Assembly: GCA_947383065.1 (NCBI GenBank)
Contig: CANDCB010000031.1
Location: forward strand, 1-8,313
From: an uncultured Bacillota bacterium
GTDB taxonomy: Bacteria; Bacillota_I; Bacilli_A; RF39; UBA660
Length of the DNA: 8,313 nucleotides
Reading direction: 5' to 3'
The translations under genes were made by a program, and so were the position numbers. This document shows, in pieces, positions 1 to 8,313 of the stretch. How positions within the stretch are numbered: the stretch's first letter is position 1; every line of letters begins with the position of its first letter. The notes under the pieces are model-generated. The model was given only the letters and a program-made list of their open reading frames with translations, was not told the DNA's origin and searched no databases.

Positions 1-3000
1 GTCAATCTCACCAGCGCTATAGCCACCACGCCCACCACGTGAACTGGCATTGTCGTGAAATCCTGGTTTACCTGAACCATCGCCACCTGCTGCACCCCAG
101 GTCTCTATTTTATATGTTCCTGTTTTTTCAACTTGGAAGGTCTGTTCAATTCCTTTATATTCAAACAGAAATTCTTCATTTGTATTAAGATTTGTAATTT
201 TAGCAAACCCATTACCATAATTACCTATTACAGTTCCATTTCCAGTTTGGTTTGGCATAGTTTCATTACCGTTTTTTATAATAGTATTAGAAAATGCATA
301 TTCACTATCGCCATTATAATATGAATCTCTTTTAGTAACATCTTGTAATTTTTGGCTATAAGAAATAACTAATAAATCTCTTACTTCTATTTCGGTTATT
401 GTATTATTATTTTCTATTTCTTCTAAATAGAATCCTAGTCGACCATTTGTTGGTGTAACAAAAAATGTAAATTCTTTCCAGTCTTTTGATAAGCCATCTA
501 GTAAATTTTGATGATTACTGCCACCACCATAAGACAAGTACACTTTTTGCATATTTGATTCACTTGTATGACGAACAGAAAAGCTAACTTTTAATAAATC
601 ATTCTTAAATTCAGGCATATAATATGAGTAATTCGCATAACCATTTTTACTTGCAAACTTCATAATTCTATTAGCCACATCATTTGTTAAGGAATCTAGA
701 TTTGAATCTCCTTCTTTTTTCCATTTATTTAAATTAGAAATATTAAAAATGTTATCGCTTGTTATCTGACTCAATAAAGAGTCTAAAATTATTTTTCCTT
801 GTAAACCTACTGTTGTTTCCAAATCAAATTCACTTAAAACTTTATTTCCTTCAAAAGTCAAGTTATTATAGCCTATATTATATTCTTCTGCAGTAAATTT
901 AAAATTATATTTAATATCTTTTTCAAGCTTACTTAGTTGAATTCTTTCATAATCACCATTAATTGATAATTCTTTATACAAAATTAAAGTTCCTTTATCA
1001 TTTCTTACTTCTAATAAAACTCTTGTACTTTGTATTGCCCCATCTTTATCTTCTATTTTAACATCAAAATCAATCATATTTTCTGTAGTAAAAGAATTGA
1101 TTATTTTAACTTCAGCATCTTTTTTGGGCGTTTTAAATTGTTTTAAATTAGATAGTGCTACGAGTTCATTTTCAATATCACCTTGTTTGATAATTGTAAA
1201 TGTTTCAACGGTATATTCAGTCATTGATTTTAAAGAATCTATTTCGACTAAAGCTGCATTTCCAGTTTGTAATAATCCAATCTTTTCACCTTCAACTACA
1301 ACTCTATTTACAATCTCGTCTTTACCTTTTTCTTTAACAATAATTACTACCTGATATAGTAATTCTAATAAACGCGAATCTGTTGTACGAGGGTTTATCG
1401 TTGCTTCATATCTTGCTACATTTTGTTTAATTTCAATTTCTTTGAATGTCAGTCTTACGAAACCTAAAGCTGAAAGAGGCGTAGTGCTTATCTTGGTGTC
1501 TTTTAATAGTTGATTTAATTGATTACCATTTCCATCTTCTAAATCATAATCTCCTAATATTAGCACACGATAAACTTGTCCTGCTGGTAAATTTTTACCT
1601 TCGATTAATAAGTCATCTTTAACCATACCTTCTTGAACAAGAATTTGATCCATATTATATATTTCAAAACGTAAACGATTTAACTTTACATCGTCTGGAT
1701 TATCAATATTTAATTTCGCTGTAAATTTTGTAATATCAGTTTTTATAACTTCCAAATTTATTTTAGGCATTGCTTTGGATGTTCTAGCGGTAAAACTATT
1801 ATTATTGACACTAAGCTTATTTTCAGCAACATCATAAATTTCAATTATTCCTTTATGAATTTTATTAGAATCAAGTAGTTCTGGCGTTGAATAATCAATT
1901 TTCTCTTTAGCTTTGACTTCATTTATTTGTGATACTGAAAAGTTAAATTCCTGATCATCAAATTTTACTACTATTTTTTTTAGTCCTTTAAATACATCAC
2001 TTGATGCATCATTTTGGAAAGAAAAGCCTTCTAACATAACTTTTTTAGAAAAGACTTTATCGATTTTATATTCTAAATCAATATCTTCTAGACCTGAAAT
2101 ATCTTTAGTTCTAAATTTGTCTTCATAAATTGTTCTTTTCATTTTTCGGCCTTGAGAATTTCGGTATGTATAAGTAACTATTAACTCAAATTCGGTATCA
2201 GGAAGTAAACCTGTAATATCGATTTTTCCTGAAGTTGAAAATGTCTTTCTTAAATATGTTTGGTTTTTATACTTTATTTCAAAAGTTGGAGATTTAACAA
2301 TTCTTTCGCCTGGGTCATCTATTGTTAAAGTTCCACTCATAGAATATATACCAGCTTCTAAATTAGAAAAAGTAACATTAACTGTTTTTACAGAATTATT
2401 ATTATTTTCATTGTCATCATTATCTGAATTATTAGGCGGGTTAGAATTCCCTGGTTCTTCTTCAGTTGGATCATCTGGAGCTGGTTCTTCAGGACCTTCT
2501 ATTGGTCTTTCGACTTCATTTAATTCGCCCTTTAAGCCTAAGAAAATCAATAAATCTTTATATGATAGTTCTTTGTCACCTATGATAATTTTTGTATCGT
2601 CATCAACACCAGTGATAGATTTTCTTATAAGTTTATCTTCTTCTTTTTGGTAATATCTAATTTTATTTTCTTGAAATGAAAGGATACTATAAACAGGGAT
2701 AGTAAATTCTTGAGTATTTGTTTTAATCTCTAAAGATATATTATTCATATATAATGATTCTTTAAAAGACATAAACCAATAATTTTCTTCGTCAGCTTTT
2801 TCATAATCTGTACCATTATATAAATTAGTAGAAGCTATAAATAAATTATTATAGCTTTCTGTTTGCTCAAATTCTTTTGTAATTAATTGATTTTCACTAG
2901 AATAATTCCATATTCTAGAACCATCTTTAGCATATACAGGATATTCTAAGTTAACTGCTATTTTTTTGTTTTCACCAATAAATAATTTATTTCTCTGGCG

Positions 3001-3204
3001 GTATATAGATGAAAACTCGGTAACATTAACTAAAGAAATATTTTTTTCTTCGTCATCATCTTCCTGTAATAAATCTTTAGCAAGATTAGATGAGGAAACA
3101 ACATACCCTTCTAATTCTATTACTCCTACCCTCTGAAACCTCATGAAAGCAAAGTAAAAAACTATTACTAAAAATACAAACATTATAGCTAAAACTTTTT
3201 TCAT
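1..3204 (-). CDS. Large membrane-anchored surface protein, Fn3-like and glycine-rich (C-terminus cut by window)
   Basis: The frame is open for 1068 codons from ATG 3204 to the window edge, so the C-terminus is missing. A GGAAGTG ribosome site lies five bases before the start. Residues 4-21 form one hydrophobic helix after two lysines. No lipobox cysteine or clear signal-peptidase site follows, so I read it as an uncleaved anchor with the rest outside. Residues about 25-225 form a domain that resembles the preceding 244-residue protein. Residues 228-270 are a Pro/Glu/Asp then Asn-rich linker. About 270-800 are beta-rich modules, some Fn3-like (for example 'GLLPDTEFEL' and 'LKSMTEYTVETF'). About 810-950 look like a jelly-roll carbohydrate-binding module. 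From about 1015 begins a glycine-rich domain of the Gly_rich (PF12810) type, with 'YKIETWGAAGG'. It is the last visible gene of the ATPase operon, 16 bases after its neighbour. Binding target unknown; adhesin or force-bearing surface element are inferences. Confidence 0.85.
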   Translation of the reverse strand, partial: MKKVLAIMFVFLVIVFYFAFMRFQRVGVIELEGYVVSSSNLAKDLLQEDDDEEKNISLVNVTEFSSIYRQRNKLFIGENKKIAVNLEYPVYAKDGSRIWNYSSENQLITKEFEQTESYNNLFIASTNLYNGTDYEKADEENYWFMSFKESLYMNNISLEIKTNTQEFTIPVYSILSFQENKIRYYQKEEDKLIRKSITGVDDDTKIIIGDKELSYKDLLIFLGLKGELNEVERPIEGPEEPAPDDPTEEEPGNSNPPNNSDNDDNENNNNSVKTVNVTFSNLEAGIYSMSGTLTIDDPGERIVKSPTFEIKYKNQTYLRKTFSTSGKIDITGLLPDTEFELIVTYTYRNSQGRKMKRTIYEDKFRTKDISGLEDIDLEYKIDKVFSKKVMLEGFSFQNDASSDVFKGLKKIVVKFDDQEFNFSVSQINEVKAKEKIDYSTPELLDSNKIHKGIIEIYDVAENKLSVNNNSFTARTSKAMPKINLEVIKTDITKFTAKLNIDNPDDVKLNRLRFEIYNMDQILVQEGMVKDDLLIEGKNLPAGQVYRVLILGDYDLEDGNGNQLNQLLKDTKISTTPLSALGFVRLTFKEIEIKQNVARYEATINPRTTDSRLLELLYQVVIIVKEKGKDEIVNRVVVEGEKIGLLQTGNAALVEIDSLKSMTEYTVETFTIIKQGDIENELVALSNLKQFKTPKKDAEVKIINSFTTENMIDFDVKIEDKDGAIQSTRVLLEVRNDKGTLILYKELSINGDYERIQLSKLEKDIKYNFKFTAEEYNIGYNNLTFEGNKVLSEFDLETTVGLQGKIILDSLLSQITSDNIFNISNLNKWKKEGDSNLDSLTNDVANRIMKFASKNGYANYSYYMPEFKNDLLKVSFSVRHTSESNMQKVYLSYGGGSNHQNLLDGLSKDWKEFTFFVTPTNGRLGFYLEEIENNNTITEIEVRDLLVISYSQKLQDVTKRDSYYNGDSEYAFSNTIIKNGNETMPNQTGNGTVIGNYGNGFAKITNLNTNEEFLFEYKGIEQTFQVEKTGTYKIETWGAAGGDGSGKPGFHDNASSRGGRGGYSAGEID

Positions 3205-3209
3205 GATAT

Positions 3210-3216
3210 CACTTCC
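3210..3216 (-). promoter_or_regulatory. Ribosome binding site of the large surface protein
   Basis: GGAAGTG sits five bases before ATG 3204, inside the 16-base gap after the stop of the 244-residue gene. It fixes the start just before the Lys-Lys-hydrophobic anchor. Confidence 0.65.
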
Positions 3217-3220
3217 ATTT

Positions 3221-3955
3221 TTACTTTAAATTATCTAAATATTCTAAATTTTTCAATAATAATCTTGATTTTTCTCCATAAATTACAGCATCTATACTTA
3301 AGTTTATATTATACCCGTCACCTACTGCTAAAACGTCACCTGTGACATTTTCAACGACATCAGCAATATCCATTTCATAATTGTAATAAATTACTTCCTG
3401 GTTAAAGTTTACAATAACATAAGAATAAGGTGAGAGAGAAATTTCACGGTCCATAAATTTAATTGTAATTCCGTCTGGGAAAAAGTACATATCATTTCCA
3501 TCAAATAGAAAAGCATTAAATAATTGGTATTCTAAATTTGAATTTTTAAGAAATGAGACCATTTCAGTTCCATCTAATTCAGTAAAATAAGGGATTTTTT
3601 TCTGAAGGGAATTGGCGAGAGGAAAAATTACAGACATTTGTTGAGGAAATAATACTTTTTTTTCATCTTGATAATAAAATGGTGTTGAATCGAGTTCTAC
3701 TGTCTCATCATTTATTTTTAACTCAGTTATCTCTTTTTCATTACTAATAGTTAAAGTGGTATTATAATCGCGACGTATTTCTCTAAAATATTGATATAAA
3801 TTAGCATCTTTAACTGTATAATTTTCTAGTTCTTCTTTAACATTTTTCATTAATAAAAGAACGATAATAAATATTACAATGACACATAGTACAATAAAAA
3901 TTGGTATCATATGTTCTTTAACAAATTTTCCGATTTTATAAAAAAATTCCTTCAT
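3221..3955 (-). CDS. Single-pass membrane protein with extracytoplasmic domain, ATPase-operon component
   Basis: I do not recognise a named family. The 244 residues start with a lysine-rich cytoplasmic stretch (1-15), then one strong hydrophobic helix at about 17-36 with no cleavage site, then a mostly beta-strand domain of about 200 residues predicted to be outside. The ATG overlaps the TGA stop of the five-helix gene as ATGA, and a GAGAGGA ribosome site lies ten bases upstream, so translation is probably coupled. Residues 75-225 resemble residues 75-215 of the next gene product: the same order of 'LFNAFLFDGND', 'PYSYV...YY' and 'VTGDVL...GD...LS' blocks, with an insertion of about 18 residues in the larger protein. 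The segment around 80-110 also vaguely recalls copper-amine-oxidase-N-like repeats, which I hold weakly. It has none of the features of F0 subunit b beyond a single N-terminal helix. A link between motor and surface protein is my inference. Confidence 0.8.
   Translation of the reverse strand: MKEFFYKIGKFVKEHMIPIFIVLCVIVIFIIVLLLMKNVKEELENYTVKDANLYQYFREIRRDYNTTLTISNEKEITELKINDETVELDSTPFYYQDEKKVLFPQQMSVIFPLANSLQKKIPYFTELDGTEMVSFLKNSNLEYQLFNAFLFDGNDMYFFPDGITIKFMDREISLSPYSYVIVNFNQEVIYYNYEMDIADVVENVTGDVLAVGDGYNINLSIDAVIYGEKSRLLLKNLEYLDNLK
3952..3955 (-). promoter_or_regulatory. ATGA stop-start overlap (translational coupling, TGA used as stop)
   Basis: The TGA stop of the five-helix gene (3952-3954) overlaps the ATG of the 244-residue gene (3953-3955). 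This is a normal coupling junction. It also shows TGA read as stop, which a genome with TGA as tryptophan would not use here. Confidence 0.75.
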
Positions 3956-4506
3956 ACAACTTTTTTCCTCTCTATTTTTTTCTTTACGTATTTATTTTTC
4001 TTTAATAAATATTCTATATCTTTTATATATAAATAACTACCATAGATTATTATAAAAATCATTAATAAAACGACAATTAAAATGACATACCATAAAATAT
4101 CAATTGTTATTAAATATTCTATAAAAATCATTTTGGTGTATAAAGCAATATAAATTATTATTGTATTTATAATATCGGTGAAAATATTTAAATATCGCCG
4201 ATTTAACAAATTAAAACTTATACTAGAAAATAATAATATATAAAAATATATATCTTGATAAATTCTTTCAAAATTGTTAGCAAACAAACACCATAAGAAG
4301 AAGACATAATGAACAGTAGTTATTGATAAAGATAATATCTCTTTGTTTCCTAAACCTAGAAATAAACCATAAATTTTTATTTTCTTACCGTAAGGGTTAA
4401 AATTTTTTAAGACAAAATGGAACAAAATTACCAATACTAGTAAAATTATAAAAAAATATAAGAAAAAATAAAATAATTTAGTAATATTATAAATAATTTG
4501 CTCCAT
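3952..4506 (-). CDS. Five-helix integral membrane protein, candidate membrane sector of the F1-like ATPase
   Basis: This 184-residue protein (186 if begun at ATG 4512) is very hydrophobic. Counted from the longer start, helices fall at about 11-34, 57-77, 86-103, 108-132 and 133-163. Basic loops at 43-46 and 105-106 and a tail of eleven Lys/Arg within the last 16 residues fit a topology with N-terminus outside and C-terminus in the cytoplasm. I prefer ATG 4506: AGGA at 4515-4518 is eight bases from it but only two from ATG 4512. It follows epsilon by a short gap, exactly where F1 meets a membrane partner. It does not look like F0 subunit a (I find no conserved helix arginine) or subunit c (no two-helix hairpin with a buried carboxylate). 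The known mycoplasma F1-like clusters also encode unrelated membrane proteins. Role as an X0 component is inferred from context. Confidence 0.8.
   Translation of the reverse strand: MEQIIYNITKLFYFFLYFFIILLVLVILFHFVLKNFNPYGKKIKIYGLFLGLGNKEILSLSITTVHYVFFLWCLFANNFERIYQDIYFYILLFSSISFNLLNRRYLNIFTDIINTIIIYIALYTKMIFIEYLITIDILWYVILIVVLLMIFIIIYGSYLYIKDIEYLLKKNKYVKKKIERKKVV
3966..3972 (-). promoter_or_regulatory. Ribosome binding site of the 244-residue membrane protein
   Basis: GAGAGGA lies ten bases before ATG 3955, within the 3' end of the preceding gene. It supports independent or re-initiated translation at the ATGA overlap. Confidence 0.55.
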
Positions 4507-4514
4507 AAACATTA

Positions 4515-4518
4515 TCCT
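4515..4518 (-). promoter_or_regulatory. Ribosome binding site that decides the start of the five-helix protein
   Basis: AGGA is separated by two bases from ATG 4512 but by eight from ATG 4506, so the second methionine is the likelier start. Confidence 0.5.
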
Positions 4519-4528
4519 TTATATATAT

Positions 4529-6896
<2,368 letters not shown>

Positions 6897-6904
<8 letters not shown>

Positions 6905-8265
6905 TGTTACTTGTACCTAAGAATTCAAATTTCTTTTTGATTTCTTCTTCACTGTTAGGGGTATATTTAGGTTGAATTAATTGATCAAGAATTCTTTTTC
7001 CTTCAAAGATTTTCAACTGAAGTTCTTGACTCATTTCATCGATATTGGCTAATTCATAAACTTCTCTAGTATCAAGGTAACTTAATAATTTACGGCGAAC
7101 CATAGCTCCAAGGCTTTTCATATCAGATGTTTGAACTGCTCCACCTAATCTTGAAACTGATAAGCCATAGTTAATGGCTGGCTTTTCGCCTTTTTGAAAG
7201 TTTTTACTTGATAAAACAATTTGCCCATCAGTAATTGAGATGACGTTTGTAGATATGTAATCTGTGATATCTCCGCCTTTTGTTTCCACAACAGGTAATA
7301 TAGTTATACTTGCACCGTTTTTATATTGGCAACCTTTTTCTAATAATCGAGCATGTAAATAGAAAATATCAGAAGGATATGCATCACGTCCAGGGCTTTT
7401 ACCAGAAATAAGTCCAATTTCTCTATAAGCATCGGCATGGCGTTTTAAATCGTCTAAAACAACTAAAACATCAAATCTTTTTAACATGTATCTTTTAGCA
7501 ACAGATAGAGCATAAAACGGAGTTAAAGCTATTACTGGTACTAAGTCATCATTAAATGCTGTAATTATGATTGTATAGCTCATAGCATTTTTGCTTAATA
7601 AATCATAATAAATTTCTTTAACTTCTTTTTTTGTTTTACCAATAGCACAATAAATACATATGACATTTTTACCACGTTGGTTAACTATAGTATCTAAGCA
7701 TATTTGAGTTTTACCAGTCTTTTTATCACCAATAATAAGCTGTCTTTGCCCACGACCAATAGGATAAATCAAATCAATTCCAGCTATGCCAGTTAATAAA
7801 GGACGATTTACTGCTGTTCTATCCATAATAGGAATATTTTCTTCTTCAATTCTTATTTTTTCTTGATTTAAAAACTTTTTACCAGTTAATTCGTCTTCGC
7901 CAAATAAATTAATGATTCTTCCGACTGCATCTTCAGAAAAATATCCAGTATATTCTTCATTTGTTTGATAAACTAGGTCTCCAATAACAGGTTCTTCTTT
8001 TTTATCAAGAATGGCTATAAATATACTGTTAGTATCAATTTTGGTAACATAACCGATTGCCTTATTAGCAATATTTATTTTTTCATAAAATGAAACATCT
8101 TCTAAACCGACAACTTCAATAATAAATTCTTTCATGTTGACGATTTTGCCAACGCCAAAGTTATTTTGATTATTGGCAATTTGAGTTATTTTTTCAGCAT
8201 ATACGGGAGCGATAGGTGATTTATCATTATTTATGTTTGTTGTGGCAGGCTTATCTTGGACAGGA
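6897..8265 (-). CDS. F1-like ATPase alpha subunit (start lost at contig end)
   Basis: F1 alpha homologue, non-catalytic partner of beta, truncated at its N-terminus. Counted from ATG 8135 it has P-loop GDKKTGKT (136-143; the usual Q before TGKT is K), Walker B-like 'VLVVLDDL' (223-230), 'SPGRDAYPSDIFYLHARLLE' (247-266), 'STNVISITDGQI' and the arginine finger in 'SVSRLGG' (Arg329). ATG 8135 is almost certainly internal. The frame stays open to the adapter junction for 43 more codons, reading 'FGVGKIVNMKEFIIEVVGLE', which aligns with the first barrel strands of alpha ('VGTVISVGDGIARVYGL'). No ATG, GTG or TTG occurs in that frame before the end. The visible extension includes a Pro/Asn/Thr-rich stretch and already exceeds the E. 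coli N-terminus by about ten residues. The C-terminal helical domain is about 54 residues shorter than in E. coli alpha after the arginine finger. It overlaps gamma by 8 bases. Confidence 0.92.
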
Positions 8266-8298
8266 AGATCGGAAGAGCGTCGTGTAGGGAAAGAGTGT
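8266..8298. other. Illumina TruSeq adapter sequence (assembly artefact)
   Basis: The 33 bases begin AGATCGGAAGAGCGTCGTGT and continue with the rest of the common TruSeq universal-adapter complement. This is sequencing adapter, not genome. The true sequence ends at 8265, and the alpha reading frame crosses into the adapter by chance. Confidence 0.96.
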
Positions 8299-8313
8299 GA
8301 CGTCTTGGGGTGG
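8299..8313. other. Non-genomic read tail after adapter
   Basis: These 15 bases follow the adapter and only loosely resemble its expected continuation (a shared G-rich 'GGTGG'-like end). They are most likely index or low-quality read sequence and should be trimmed together with the adapter. Confidence 0.75.

Noticed and set aside
133..324. Small plus-strand open frame opposite the end of the large surface gene
   Set aside because: It lies wholly antisense to a continuous 1068-codon frame, has a low-complexity Ile/Ser/Phe composition and no ribosome site I can see.
1097..1354. Plus-strand open frame of 85 codons
   Set aside because: Antisense shadow of the surface protein; Ser/Thr/Ile-rich composition is what the complement of Glu/Asn/Lys codons gives.
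2395..2520. Short tandem repeat or CRISPR-like array in the linker of the surface gene
   Set aside because: The repeated look comes from Asn, Glu, Asp and Pro codons in a spacer; there are no regular repeat-spacer units.
2411..2653. Plus-strand open frame rich in Ser and Gly
   Set aside because: Antisense to the acidic/proline/Asn linker; its repeats are the mirror of those codons, not a separate gene.
3205..3220. Terminator or promoter between the two anchored-protein genes
   Set aside because: The gap is only 16 bases and is filled by a ribosome site; no hairpin or T-run is visible.

Overview
This window is AT-rich and almost entirely coding. All seven genes lie on the minus strand and are read from high to low coordinates, packed as one apparent operon: alpha-like, gamma-like, beta-like, epsilon-like, a five-helix membrane protein, a single-pass membrane protein, and a very large surface protein. 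Spacing runs from small overlaps (8, 11 and 2 bases) to 16-base gaps. I see no promoter and no terminator, so the operon starts beyond the right end and may continue past the left end. Both outermost genes are cut by the ends of the window.

The first four genes keep the classical alpha-gamma-beta-epsilon order of an F1 ATPase. Beta has every catalytic landmark at nearly E. coli numbering (P-loop 148-155, Glu180/Arg181, Walker B Asp242, Tyr331, DELSEED-like loop 380-386). Alpha keeps its P-loop and the arginine finger. Gamma keeps the conserved signature of its globular part and the long C-terminal helix. Epsilon is reduced to the beta-sandwich. The next three genes are not F0 subunits a, b, c or delta. 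They are a polytopic membrane protein and two proteins built as N-terminal membrane anchor plus outside domain. This matches the published concept of F1-like/X0 ATPases of mycoplasmas, in which an F1-type motor is joined to unknown membrane and surface components.

The organism looks like a wall-less or Mollicutes-related low-GC member of the Bacilli, but not a classical Mycoplasma. All nine tryptophan codons in the genes are TGG, none is TGA, and TGA ends one gene in an ATGA start-stop overlap. The genetic code is therefore probably the standard one (an Acholeplasma-, Izemoplasma- or RF39-like lineage is my inference). The window looks like a short-read assembly contig, because its right end runs into Illumina adapter sequence at 8266.

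My working model is this. The F1-like head hydrolyses ATP in the cytoplasm. The five-helix protein, whose basic tail is predicted to face the cytoplasm, serves as its membrane partner. The two anchored proteins, which seem to share a homologous domain, carry force or a conformational signal to the outside, ending in the Fn3-like, lectin-like and glycine-rich part of the large surface protein. The surface target is unknown.
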